Part shown: positions 1-12,052 of the stretch, piece by piece
Layout: every line of letters starts with the position of its first letter
How positions within the stretch are numbered: position 1 is the first letter of the stretch
Source: Struthidea cinerea
Lineage: Eukaryota; Chordata; Aves; Passeriformes; Corcoracidae
DNA: 64,000 nt
NCBI GenBank assembly: GCA_013397865.1
Contig: VZTI01003363.1
Location: 915,080 to 979,079 of the forward strand
Direction: 5' to 3'
Program-made: the position numbers and the translations under genes
The notes under the pieces: generated by a model
What the model saw: only the letters and a program-made list of their open reading frames with translations
Told to the model about the DNA's origin: nothing
The model's database searches: none

Positions 1-1923
1 TACATGGCTAGTCTGTCAAAGGTACAGGAAATTTTAAGTAGTTTGGCATTATCATAACTGTATTAAGCTATGTTTGGTTTTATCATGTCATGTTCTTTGA
101 CATTCTGCTTGGCGTGTGTATGCTGCCTGTCAATCAGAGAGTCAGCATGTCATGAGGGAACTTCACTGCAGGAATGGTGCTGCTTGGAGAATTCAGATGA
201 GCTTAAGGAAAAGCAGCAAGGAATGCTTGACAGCTGTGAGGAGAATTTTTGAGGTGAATCTCAATCTCATTACGTGTATGGTTAAAATCATGAATAGTGA
301 TGGCATGGCAGAGTAAAAAGCCCTGACATACTACAAAACTCTTTGCACAGGAAATGTTTTCATTTTAAAAAATTCTCTACAGTTTTTCACTGGTGAGAAG
401 CTTAGTGAAATGAGTGAGCAGCTAAGTATAACAACATATTTCTACATCAAAAAAAGGTGGTTCCTGAATCACTTAAAGGACGCATGTGTAACTATGTAAT
501 ATATGCTGAACATGGGGAAAACCAAAACAGGATGAATTCAGCTAAACTTCCTTTTGTGGACAACTTGTGACAAATTTGTCCTATGTCATGACTTGGCTGT
601 GCATCTGCAACAGTCTAATGGTTCCAGAGCTTGCTTGCTATTGCATTTTGCTGAACATTTTGTCAAAACCTGTGCCTATCTGCCTTCTTGCCTGTTTGAA
701 ATTCTCCCTTCCTTATCACTGTATCCATATGAGTAAACCAAGTGGTGGCAGGAAATGTTCCTGGGGCCTGGAAGCTGACCAGCTACACTGGTGACATGTC
801 ATGGTGGTCCCTGGGGTGGTTTTGCCCTTGCCAGACATCTCTCAGCCCATACTGGGGCCTTGTTCAGGTGTTAGCAAAAAGGAGGGACCAGTCCTAACAA
901 GCAATCTCGATACAGCTATCCTGTTTGGGAGGCAAGAGGAATTTAGTTCATGGCATTCAGTTTCAGTGTCATAGAGTGGTACTGCCATATTTAATTCACT
1001 TTTCCATAGATATCAAGTTTTTCTATACCTACTGCTCAGCTGCTGCTCCTTCAATTTCTTCTCCTCAGCTTTGGAGATCAGAGTGTGACTCTTGTTCACA
1101 TTCAGAGGAACAGAGAACAGAAATACAAGATATAGGCCATGTTTGGTAGTTATCTATAGTGCAAGTGATGGTAGTTTCTGCCACACAGTTTCTCTCAAAA
1201 TCTGGAAGATAAGAAGCACTTAAAATGTAGTCAGGATTGGAGTGGACCTTTGGCTCAGTCCTTCCTCTAGCGTCACAGTGATCACAGCAATAGGGACATC
1301 GCTCTGTCCTGGTGTAAATGGTTACAGTGAGTTGCTTCTTCTCCAGGGCTCTGAAAAGGAGAGAGAAATGGGAGTGCGACTGTGAAATATATGCAGGGAT
1401 ATTTTCAAGGTTAATGCTAGAGGCAAGTCCAAATTCTGACATATTTTATCCAGTAATAGAAAAAATATGATTTATCTCCAAAATGATACTAAAGCTGGGT
1501 GGTGAAGTCCTTGATGGAAACTTATTTGTGGAAAAACAAAACTCTGGCAAGTTGAAAAGCTCTGTGGAACACATAGAATACCAGATTCTTGGCTTGGGAA
1601 AATTTGAACAAACAAATATTCATGCAGTGTTGTAATGTTCTCTATCCACTCTTTATGGAATCAATGTTTTGATTTATTTTTTAAATTTTGATGTGGCTTT
1701 TATTGCATCTTCTTTGGATGTTTTGTTATTATGCACTTAAATGTGGTAATTTAAACCAGACAGACTGAAATCGTCTTCAGCATAGCATTTTCAAACTCCA
1801 AAGAAAGACTGAAAGAAAGACTTGTCTCCTAGGTGCTGCAAGTTCTCTCTTTTCCCTCATCTTATAGAGATTAGGAACAGTGAAGCTTGCTGGTGAAAAA
1901 TACTGTTATTTCTTCTGTCTCAG
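1..1923. other. Unannotated AT-rich DNA
   Basis: I see no recognisable gene, RNA or repeat here. A 125-codon open frame on the - strand (1065-1442) has no family motif and no splice context that I can see, so I treat it as chance. Confidence 0.6.
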
Positions 1924-1985
1924 TACCCAAGGAATACTGCAAAGATTATCCCTGTTCCACTTGGAATCCAGATGCAAATAGACAG
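1924..1985 (+). other. Candidate 62-bp internal exon, unidentified
   Basis: A strong pyrimidine tract and acceptor (TTTCTTCTGTCTCAG, ending at 1923) precedes a 62-bp block, and a CAG|GT donor follows at 1986. One frame is open throughout: two bases complete a split codon, then 20 codons run from 1926 to 1985 and end in phase 0. They encode PKEYCKDYPCSTWNPDANRQ, with two cysteines and a tryptophan, which would fit an extracellular or zinc-binding segment. I do not recognise a family. The other two frames differ: one is also open and one stops near the end. It could be a real exon of a large gene or a chance decoy, which is common at this size. What is seen is the splice signals and the frame; a coding role is inference. 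Confidence 0.22.
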
Positions 1986-3191
1986 GTTTGACCTCCCAGC
2001 TTGGAGCAGACTCAGCTCCTTTCTTGTAAAAACTGGTTGGATGATACATCTGGGTGCTTTCAGGAGAAGGAGGAAATTTTATTCATAGTGAGAAACAACT
2101 GGATACAGAAGAGTTACTTCAAGAAAGTGAAAGCAGAACTGAGCTCAAGAAATATTCATTTTAATCAGACTAGTGTTGCTTCAACAAAGTATACCAATTC
2201 TTTTCTGATTTTGTGATATTTAATTAAATTTGGAAGGTTAGAGAGAAAAGGTATGTTTCCCAATTAACCTTCACCTCATTAAAATTTCATTCTAAGTTTT
2301 AAACTGTTTTTGAGAGTACAGCTGTTAAGCACTATCTGGCCATTTTATTTCCTGGTATAGTTGCTACTAATCAGAACTTAAACCAGGGTATCTTTATTCT
2401 AAATTCTTACTTTGGAAATTCATACTGTTCTATATATATCGCCAGTGATAGGTGTCATTTTGTATATTTTACATCTGCAGAATAATTATCTGATTTAGTG
2501 TGATTTTTGCTTGATGTAAGGACGAGTTTTCTTTGTATCTTAATAGAAGTTGCAGCAGGGCATAATATGACTTATAAAGAGCAAACATTTCAGAAAATAA
2601 GGCTTTTGAAGAAGACAGCCACAAAGATAAAACTCTTGGCACTGCTTTTCTTCTACCTGGGAGAAATCTGGCCCAGAACTCTGTATTTACCTCTGAGTTC
2701 TTGGGTATGGTTTTCTTGAACATCTGTTGGGTTGAAGTTGCTAAAATTGAAGAGAGAATAGGAGCATGTTTTAATGTAGTTGGAAACTTTTATGATTTGT
2801 GGAGCTTTTTCCAGTAAGTGGAATTATTTTTTTAAGCTATTGGCAGAAGTAATAATGAGAAAGCCAGATGTCATTTAAACGGAATGAGGGTTGTGTGTCA
2901 CCAACATGATAATGAACTTTGAGCAACTGTTGTTTCCCCAGCTGCAGTAAATCTGACTAGAATTATATGTGCTATAGTAACAAAGAAAGAGAAGAGCTCA
3001 AACCAAGATACTTAAAAGCTGTTAGTGAATCTAACTAGATTGAATCTACAGATCTGGAGGTGGTGCAATATGTGAAGTGCAAGATGATGCTTCAGGCCAA
3101 TGTCATAAGATCAGTGTGGCTGGTCTTTCCAAAATGATGGCATATTACCTTCTAAAATAACGTTGTTCATTCAAATTTTGTTCTGTTTCAG
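1986..3191. other. Unannotated DNA between exon candidates
   Basis: AT-rich sequence in which I see no repeat family or gene. A pyrimidine-rich acceptor near 2940 is followed by a frame that stops after about 23 codons with no donor. Confidence 0.5.
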
Positions 3192-3370
3192 ATCAAAATC
3201 TTTTGAAGACAGATTTGGAAGCTTGCTATCTTCTTCTTATGTAGACCCGAATCTATGCTATAATATTATTCTGAGTATTATGCTGGAGCAAGGAGCAAAC
3301 ATTCGCAAATATTTGATTTGGAAAAAAGATTACAAAGGAAAGGAATTAGTGGGTTTTGCACAAGGACAAG
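3192..3370 (+). other. Candidate 179-bp exon, unidentified
   Basis: An acceptor (TTTTGTTCTGTTTCAG, ending at 3191) opens a block that stays open in one frame to an AAG|GT donor at 3371. The frame carries 59 full codons from 3193, starting SKSFEDRFGSLLSSSYVDPN. It has mixed charged and hydrophobic residues and no motif that I recognise. The entry and exit phases (one base at the start, one base left at the end) do not match the candidates at 1924 or 7942 directly, so if real it would need other partner exons. The frame stays open past the donor to 3444, which weakens the case. It is most likely a chance frame with decoy splice sites. Confidence 0.15.
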
Positions 3371-6300
3371 GTAGCCATCTTCATCCTAAGAGAGAGATTT
3401 TAGCAATCTTCATCCTTCATCCTAAAATAATCTTCCTGGATTGAGAGGTATAAAATTAACTTGTTTAAATTTACTCGTATTCTGAGCATAACTCCTGTTA
3501 ATGCTGATGAGAAATGTACTGAACTTACTGGGGATGAAGTTACTTAATTCTCCAAAGCAGCTTATATTTCTTTTTCATGGCTGTGATCATTTCCTTCCTC
3601 TACCATAATTATGTTCCATGCTATATAGATCTCAGCATTTTATCTTGGAGTTATCCTTCAGAATAAAATTCTCAATAATTTCTTTCCAGCAGTATTTCTG
3701 TAATCGTGTCATAAAATTTCCATTCATTTCAAACATGAGAAAGAAAAAATTATTTTAATTATTTTTAAACAAGTCTATATTTTTTCTTTCCTGTTGACAT
3801 TATTTATCTATGTTAAAAATTTAAAAAAATACAATTTTGCATTGATAGCTGACTCTGTTATGGTCTCAGTTTGCTATCATACCTAACTTTAACGTTTTTG
3901 GATAGCATTTATCAGACAGGAGTTTAACAATAAGATGGTTTAAAAAAAACAGTAGTAAAACCAGGCAATTGCAAAAGATAAACCACACATTTATGTTCAC
4001 TTGAGCCCAAGATACTTAAAGCCAACCTACTACTGAGTTTCTTGTAACGCAATAAAAAATTTAGCATTACACGTCTGATTTTCTTCTTACTATTTTTATG
4101 TCTAAGAACCTTTGCAATTTTAATCTGTTTAAAATTATACAAGATTTCATAAAAAACATTTACTACTTTATGCTCCTTGTGACATGTAGGCAATATCTAG
4201 GCCCTTTTTCAGCACTTGTGAGTTTATGGAAAATAATGCTGCACACCAGCCCTTGTGAGAGACGCATAGCTGGGCTTGCAGAGAGCTGGTTGTGGTTCTT
4301 GGCACTGGGCAACCTCCTGGCACTGGCTCATACTGTGAATTGCCTGGAGAGAAAAGAAAAGAATAATCCTTGGATTCTTAAGTTAGTTTTCCTTTAGGTT
4401 ACAGTGTGAAGAGAAACTTCACATTTATCTGGCCTTGGGTTTGTTTCCTTGAGTAACTCTGCTGCAGGCTTGGTGCAGGTGCAGAGCTGCCTGCTCCTCT
4501 GAAACCCCTTTGGGCTGAAAAAATGTCTTCACTGCAGCAAACCAAAGTATCCCAGAAAACTGAAAGCACACCTTAGTTCAAAAATCTTTGCTTGTCAGTC
4601 TTTCTTCTCTAGTACTGTAAATGGATAGAGAAGACAGCACGATTTTGCAGAGGAGGATTTCACAGGAACTGTCTGGGAGGGACTTGGCTGTCCCATAGCT
4701 GCACTGGCTACAACACGGCGCAGCCTCTAGTGCTCCAACTTCTCCCTGTATAGAAAATATCAGAGAAAAAAATATTTCGTGCCAGGTAAGGTTTAGCCAA
4801 CTTGTTTTTCTTCCTTGCTGTTCACTCTGTAACAATGGTAACCTTCATGACTTCTACCACACTTTAAAATAGCTGCCATTTTTACCTGATACCTCATGGT
4901 ATCCTGTGATATGGAAGAAATCAAGTTTCTACTAAAGAATCCTAGAAATTGGAAAAAAAACCCCAACCCAGAACAAAACAGCAAAACTTTGCAGATGTTT
5001 AGCCTTTTGAGGTAGAGAAACATGCAAAGATGCCAGTTCCATAGGTTAATAATCCAGTGCACAAATTAACTGAGGCTCAATATGCAATCTTAAGACCCAG
5101 AGGTTATTAAGCCAATCAATGAAATTTTTAGGATTGACTATTCCTCTCTGAAAGATCACTGTTTGAAGGTATTTAAATAACAGGACTACTACAACAGTAT
5201 GCAAAATAAGGGTTTACAAAGCCTGTTGTGCTAACAGAGAATGTTTTCTCTATGACTTCCTCAGCCTGAGCCAGCATCCTGGATGTTGCTGAAAGATATG
5301 GCAGGACACAAAAATCCTAGAGAGACCCTTAGTTCGTAATAAATTTTTGTCAAACAAATCTAGGTAAAGTCTGAGTAGCAAAGCACCGACTCAGGACCAT
5401 TTCTAGACTCTTAGGACCAACTGCAGCACCCCAGACAACCTGTGGATGTGTGAGTCCCTACAGCAGATCTCAGCATGCTGGCACCAGGCAGAAGGTGACT
5501 GGACTGCCAAATGCATCCCAAATGGAAAGGCAGCTCACTTGTCAGAATAACATATGCACTGCCAATAGGGAAAATATTTTATACCTAGGGGTGGACCTAG
5601 CTGTTCCAGAGAAGGTTCTTCCTGTGGAGATGGGATTACTGAACTATCCACATGTATTGTTACTACTTTCACTGCATAGTCATCAGGCCAAGAAGAAAAG
5701 CTATGTAGAGATTTCTGCTTCATAAATCCTCTCTGCTTGTTTGTTTCCTTTCTACATAAATTCAGCAAATTCAGCAAGGACTCATTTTTTTTTGTTTTGT
5801 TTTGCTTTTCTTTAAATGCTGATACTCTTCAATCACATGGGGCCCTGATTTTGCCTCAAGTCACTGAAAGCTACAACAATGTAAATGCAGATGTTTTTAG
5901 CAGTATTTCTATTCACTAGAGACAAAAAGTATCTGTAAACCCACATAATGTACTGTTTTAAATCAGATTTATGCTAGAGGACTCCAATTTTGTCTAAAGC
6001 TTCTAGAAAGCACAGAATTTTGTATTTTCTTATGCTTAGTAGTCTAATGGGATTCCTTGAATGTTTGAAGTCAAATGGGTCTGGGATGATTTCTTAAGTA
6101 AACACAGACTTCAAGATTGAAATTATTTTTTTGGAAACTATAATACTAAAACTATGTTATTGACACTGACAATTAAGATAAGAGACATCCTTTGCACAGA
6201 AATTTAATGAAAAGAATTGCTATGATGTATTTCAAAATTACGGTATGATCATTTCTTTTCATTCTTTATAACCATCACATGTCATATTTTTCCAGAGGTG

Positions 6301-6692
6301 CTACCTAATTATGTTGTAATTAAATGTGATTCATCAAATAGAACTGAAGACAAAACTGGCAATCAGTGAGTCTTTTTCCTTCACAGCATCTGTAAAATAG
6401 GTGTATCTTGTAATTAGTTTACAGATGTTTACTTTTGAACAAGTAAATCAAAATTATAATAATTTTCTTCTCATCATCTGGTAGAATATTTTAGCATATA
6501 TATGCAGCACATAACAATGGCTTTTATGGGTGGGACTACCAGAAATTATCAGCATAGCTACAATAATGATAATTATTCAGAGGATTTAAAAACATAGCCT
6601 CTTACTGAAGGTAATTAATAAGACCATGTTTTAAGTCTAGAGGCAGTAAAACAAGCTTATTTCTGTTTGTGCACACTAACTGTAGCTGAAAC
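3371..6692. other. Unannotated DNA
   Basis: No gene, RNA or clear mobile element seen. Small local repetition of an ATCTTCATCCTA-type word near 3378-3425. Short A and T runs occur throughout. Open frames of up to 99 codons in both strands have no visible family signature. Confidence 0.55.
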
Positions 6693-6832
6693 ATCATAGA
6701 ATCATAGAATGTTTCAGGTTGGAAGAGACTTTAAAGATCATTCAGTTCCAACCCCCCCTTCTGTGGGCAGGGGACATTTCACTTGCCAGGTTGCTCAGAG
6801 CCCCGTCCAGCCTGGCCTTGAAGGTTGTAGTT
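6693..6832 (-). mobile_element. CR1 LINE 3' fragment
   Basis: The + strand reads ATCATAGAATCATAGAATG, then the reverse complement of the avian CR1 3' end: GGTTGGAAGAGACTTTAAAG, a run of C, and GGTTGCTCAGAGCCCCGTCC. This is the extreme 3' end of a CR1 copy lying on the - strand. About 140 bp survive, so the insertion was strongly 5'-truncated, as is usual for CR1. The octamer repeat is intact and the body is only mildly diverged. Confidence 0.92.
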
Positions 6833-7905
6833 GCAATCACATTTTTAAAAATTTTTTTATGTTGTTTGAGTTTACTTTCCTATGTAAAGTTAAGTGAATA
6901 CTACTGGCAAACCAAATACTGCCTGACTCAGTATATTGATTAAAAATGCACCTTCTTGGGAGTATTTGTGGGCTTCAGTTGTCTTTCTGCCAGAAGGATT
7001 TGATCATGCTTTAATTTCACTGGCTATAATTACGCAGGTTTTGGGTAACTGAGAGAAATGGGTTGGTTTGATCCCTGGCTGCTCAGTTGCAAAAATCTGA
7101 ACAGACTTAACGTCTGCGTGCTGCATACACCCAGCTGTAGTTTCGGCCCGGTGCTGCCAGAAAGATGAGGAGGAAGAGGGTCTGTCTGTCACTGCTGTTT
7201 TGGGGGCTGTGCCTAGCACGTGGGGGTCTGCCATGCACACACTAACACAGAGCTGGTGGGCGGTGGGCCTGCCTGCTCCTCCTACAGGGACCAAAAAAGA
7301 CACACTGGGATGGTTAGTTACATACCACAGCTATAACATGGAGCCTTCTGGCAGGTTCTGGTGGCAGAATAACCCTTGGGATTAGGGCACTTGTGGAAAT
7401 AGCTATCACATTTCTCTCCCCAAGAGAAGACCAAAGACTGAATGTCAGAGTGGTAGCTGGCCCCTGTCCCCTAACATCCTCATGCCTGACACCACGTGAG
7501 GGCAGGAGAGCCTTCTCAGAGAAAAGGAAAGTTTTACTCAGTCTTTTTTGTTGTTTTGATTGCTGGAAGTATATTTAGCCTAATCAAGCTTAGAGCAGGT
7601 AATGATAAGCCATCCTATTTATTTATTGCTTTCTGCTAGAAAATAAATTTCTAAATACAGACCCAAGCCCATCCTATTTCTATCACTCACTGTGCTATAT
7701 TTATCCACCCACACAGTCTGTTTGAAGGTACAACCACTTGTAGGACTCTACTTATCTTCCCAGACTTTGGAAAGGCTGCCTGGAGAAAAAAACCATCTTA
7801 AGTAGGCATTGTTTAGGGTTTGCTTTTTTTCCCTCTTCATTTGTTTAAAGAACATTTGGCTGAAATCTAACTTTTGTTGTTTTACAGCTATTTCTTCTCT
7901 TTCAG
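6833..7905. other. Unannotated DNA upstream of the 7.9 kb exon candidate
   Basis: No gene or repeat recognised. A slightly more GC-rich patch near 7130-7280 holds overlapping open frames on both strands without family motifs. A CTAAC word near 7867 lies at a plausible branch-point distance from the acceptors at 7905 and 7941. Confidence 0.45.
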
Positions 7906-7941
7906 TGGCAACAAATCATTCATTTTTGTGACTATTTCCAG

Positions 7942-8083
7942 GACGACCCGCTGTAATATGACAGAAAATTACAGCTTAAGAGACAATGAAAGAGAAGGAG
8001 CAGGTGATTCTTTCAAACCCGCAAACAATCCTGTTGTCATGAAAAGCACGCTTATTAATAGCTATAAAGATGAAGGACAACAG
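7942..8083 (+). CDS. Candidate coding exon, unidentified, possibly with the start codon
   Basis: Two acceptors lie in tandem: TTTCTTCTCTTTCAG ending at 7905 and ACTATTTCCAG ending at 7941. Both lead into the same open frame, which runs to a CAG|GTACC donor at 8084. An ATG at 7958 with A at -3 starts 42 codons that end exactly in phase 0 at the donor, beginning MTENYSLRDNEREGAGDSFK. The peptide is hydrophilic, rich in Asn, Asp, Glu and Lys, and has no membrane segment. That would suit the cytosolic N-terminus of a larger protein. With the first acceptor the exon would instead start at 7906 and read through in the same frame. I do not recognise the protein. It is the most exon-like stretch in the window, but a 42-codon frame with splice-like ends can arise by chance. 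Confidence 0.3.
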
Positions 8084-9026
8084 GTACCATTTACAGATTT
8101 AAAAGGATGGTTGCTAAGCTGAAGATTTTCCTAAGGACTTTGAGCTGCTTTTTGATAGTGATAAGCCACTATCAGTTCTGAAAAGTGCCTGGCAATAGGC
8201 ACTGAAACAGGAAATACACCATAGGCAGGCAGGGAACACTCTTGAAGCCTAATCACATGCAAATTGAAGATAAAGAGATTATAACTGACTTCAGTGCACG
8301 TGAGGAATATGGTATAATGCCTTCATGTATCTTCAGTTTTAATTCCATATTAATCTCTTAGTGTGAATCATTCAGAATTGGGAAGATACACCAAAGAAGC
8401 CTCAACTTCTCTGCTGCTGAGATCCACAGAAACTTTTACAAAGTTAGGGGTTTTGTTACATACACATCTTCCACTTAAAGGAGGTGTGCTGGAGGAGGTT
8501 AAAATCTATTTGCAAAGATGACTTGCACAGTAGAAGAGCTAGAGATTTTGGGCTTGCAGGATTTTGGGGGCCATGACTGAAGTGGGAGGTATGGTGCATC
8601 CAGCTGCTCAGGCCATGATGGTCTGAAACTCTGATGCACTTGCCCTGTCTGGGACAGGATGATCATGCGCTTGCCAAGCACACATAAACTTTAGTGATGA
8701 CCTGTGCCTGCCTGATATCTATTCTGAAATCTGTTTAGGAACAGAATAAAATGTGCATTTGCAAGGGATCGACTTTCTTTATTTTATGACTAACAGACAT
8801 AGAAGACAGCTGATGATTACTAGTACAGGAGTAGACTGCAGGTGTACGTGTGGGTTGTCCTTTATAATATTATCTTTGTCATGGATGCACAGGGATACAG
8901 ACCTTTAACCAGAAAGGACCATGATGATAAATGATCTGTTGTACAATTTTGAAAAAAATACTTCATTTCTTTATGCCCTCTCTGCTCACGTGTCACATCA
9001 TGGTAAGCAGAGGCTAAATTCAACTT
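8084..9026. other. Unannotated DNA
   Basis: Nothing recognised between the 7.9 kb exon candidate and the CR1 at 9.0 kb. No second exon with compatible phase was obvious. Confidence 0.5.
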
Positions 9027-9498
9027 AATGGAAACTGCTGGAGCTAGTCCAGAGGAGGCCAGAAAGATGATCAGAGGGCTTGAGCGCCTCTCCTTTGAGG
9101 AAAGGCTAAGAGAATTGGGATTATTCAGCCTGGAGAAGGGAAGGGTTCAGGGTGACTTTCTGGCAGCCTTCCAGTACCTAAGGAGGGCCAACAAGAAGTC
9201 TGAGGAAGGACTTTTCCCAAGGGCATGTAGTGATAGGACAAGGGGAATGGATTCCAGCTGAAAGAGTAGGTTTAGGTTAGATATTGGGAAGAAATTCTTT
9301 ATTGTGAGGGTGGTGAGGCACTGGAAAAGGCTGCCCAGAGAAGTTGTGGATGCCCCACTCCTGGAAGTGTTCAAGTCCAGCTTGAATGGGAGCAACCTGC
9401 TCTAATTGAAGGTGTCCCTGCTCATGGCAGGGGGATTGGAACCAGGTGATCTTTAAGGTTCCTTCCAACACAAAACATTCTATGAGTCTCTGATTCAT
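9027..9498 (+). mobile_element. CR1 LINE, 5'-truncated, + strand
   Basis: About 470 bp of the CR1 3' part, in sense orientation. It begins in the last part of ORF2: the translated segment includes RKMIRGLERLSFEERLRELG and GLFSLEKGRVQGDF, the highly conserved C-terminal tail of the CR1 reverse-transcriptase ORF. The 3' UTR follows, with TTAGATATTGGGAAGAAATTC and GTGGTGAGGCACTGGAAAAG, and the copy ends with TTCCTTCCAACAC and an eroded ATTCTATGA-type tail at about 9481-9497. The ORF2 piece is broken by a stop and small indels, so it is not functional. Confidence 0.95.
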
Positions 9499-12052
9499 GT
9501 ATGGTGAGACAGATTAATTTCATTTTCTCTTTCTGGGCGTGTAAAATAATTAGTGGGACGTATGTACTTACTAGTTGTACTAAGGCATTAATCCTTGGTG
9601 CCTGGTTCAAGGTCATCCTACTTTGAAATTTTGAGTACAGTGACTTTGGCAAGGGCTATAATGTTATAGAGACAAACAAACTGCAGACAGTCTTGGCCTG
9701 GATAGATACTTTTTGTGGAACCTTGGCCAAATTATTTAACACCCTCGCCACCACGCCCCGCCATTACTTCAATTTATAACGTGAGTTCTGATATTGCTCC
9801 TTTCTTGTATCTATGAGGATCCTTTATGTCATAGTAGAACACATGGGCTGGATTCTTGGCTCAGGTAATCAGGGATGTGCCATTGTTGATTTGTGGTAGC
9901 TGAGCATCTTTTTCCTGAGGTAGAAAATATTTTTCCATAAAACCACTTTCTTCATCACTGCTAAATGTATTCAAGGATTTTTCTACTCCAGTTTTTTCTT
10001 CCTCTTCAGCCATGGTATATAACTAATATTGCAAGTCCATTTTCTGCTAGTTCCAGAAATACAAAACTTCTGAATTCAGAAAAAATGTATTGTCTCAATT
10101 AATTAAAAAAGAAGAATAATTTAGGCCAACTGATCATCATTTAGTGGTCAAAGGGAAAGAGTCTTATTTATACGGTAGCATTTCACATATGCTTATCAGT
10201 AAATTGTTTTTAGAATATATGACTAGGACTGGCAGCTGTGTGATCACAAATAAGAGAATTGTAATTATTCTGTCTTTTATACAAAAATGAATACAATGAA
10301 GTGATTATGTACATATTCTTTCATAGCAAGAATAACCAATAAATTACCAACTACAGGAATCTCTCAGCTGGATGGATGCAGGAATCAGTACTGCATTTTT
10401 GTAAACAAATCACCTGTATGCCAACTGACAGTCTGACACTGAGGGAGCTGAAAAGCATTTTCCTCAAAAACTTTGTTCCCTTGAATGAAATTCTGGGAAA
10501 AAGTGTTGTGTGAGACCTGTACTAGTAGGGAAGAAAGATAACCTCCAAAAATAAAGTATTCACAGGCATTATTTACAACCAGAAGCTACTCTAGGAGAAA
10601 ATTTCTATTGAAAGCCCAAATGATACTGTGGTTATTACAATAGCCATTTTATTCAGCGTACAAAAGGATTGCTCAAAAGGCATCTTGTAAAATATTCTTC
10701 CTTGGCAAGGAAATGAGTGTGCAGAGTTAAATAGACCTGTATTTTCCTCCAATATTGTAGACAGAAATGTTGAATATATGCAATTATCTTCCTATTGCAA
10801 GCACGGGTTCAGCATATGTGAGGAGCTAAAAAGCTCAAAAATGATACAACACTTACATCCATTCAGAAATGACAGGAATGTTGAGAAGGAGCAAGATAGG
10901 ACCCAGTCCTCAGCTGATGTAACCTGACAGAGCTCCACTGAAATAAGTGGAGCTATTATGATTCAGGCCAGCAGAGGAGCTGGTCAATAAGTGCATTGCT
11001 TTGAGACTTGAACTTTTCTTAGATTATGGTAATTGTAAGTGCTGTGGATACTTTATTTTTTTTTTTTCTTCAGGACTACATATGCATTTATTTCTTCTGC
11101 AACCCACTTGGCAAAAAATAAAATAGAAATAAAAAAAAAATTAGGAAAAAATCTTAAAGCTTCTAATCTGTCAGTCCCTTTTTAAGGCAAAACTCTCAGC
11201 ACTCAGACTTTGGTGAGCTTTCAGACTCATTACAAACACACACCCTGTGTTTTGAATGGAGCCTGTTGAAAGGAGCCATTTACTGTGCATGTAAATGCGT
11301 GCTGAAGCTGGTCACTGCTGCCAGTGGGCTGGACTGAGTTCACAATTTCACTTTCATGTCTTCGAAGTGCACTGCAGTCTGGTAATACCCTATAGCCTGC
11401 AGACCTGGTAGGTGTGCTTTTAGCAACCTGCTGTACATTGACGGCTTTGGTGCTCCAGGAAGGTGTCTAGCTGTATGCAATTTTAAAGTATTCTTGTATC
11501 TCAGTTGGAAGTACTTGAATTTCTTTTCATCTTGCCTCTTTTCAACAAAAAGAGTGCAGAAAAATATCTGGGGCCAAAAGGTTTCACACAGAGCCTTATC
11601 AATGACAACTATCAGTGACAAGACATAATGGTTCTCTATGCTAGTATCCTAATATTGTCTCAGTCAACCATATTCCAGTGAAGTGTAAGGCTGTGTAGGG
11701 GAAGATTTAAAACAAAAAGTTTACATGTGCTGCTTATATACTATACATGCTGCTAAAATTCATAGAGTTGCAAAGAATCAAAATTACTGAAATCCTGACT
11801 AACTCAGATTTTGAACACTTCATAATGGATAACAAACACTTCTGATTAGGCTTTTGTTCCTCTGGATGTCACTGTTGTTTTGCAATAATATAAACAATAT
11901 TATTTGACAAAGCAACAAATGAAAATGGTATAATCGTCACTATCTTAGGTTTGTTAGAAAGTACAAGGCTGATCACACTGGCAATGTGAGGTCTACCATT
12001 AATTCACTCTAAGGGATGAACAACTGAATATATAAAATAGTGCTTTCTTCAG
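9499..12052. other. Unannotated DNA with T and A runs
   Basis: No gene or mobile element recognised. It contains a small GC pocket at 9741-9762 (listed separately), a T run at about 11056-11067 and an A run near 11131-11142. Confidence 0.55.
9751..9762 (-). promoter_or_regulatory. Isolated GC-box (Sp/KLF-type) motif
   Basis: CCACGCCCCGCC on the + strand is GGCGGGGCGTGG on the - strand, an exact Sp1/KLF-type GC box, inside AT-rich DNA. No CpG island or TATA signal accompanies it. It may be a binding site in a distal element or chance. Confidence 0.2.

Noticed and set aside
1065..1442. 125-codon - strand frame as a gene
   Set aside because: No family signature; scattered Cys, Ser and Thr without pattern; no matching splice or promoter context.
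9028..9261. 77-codon frame as a cellular gene
   Set aside because: It is the C-terminal end of CR1 ORF2, already covered by the CR1 entry.
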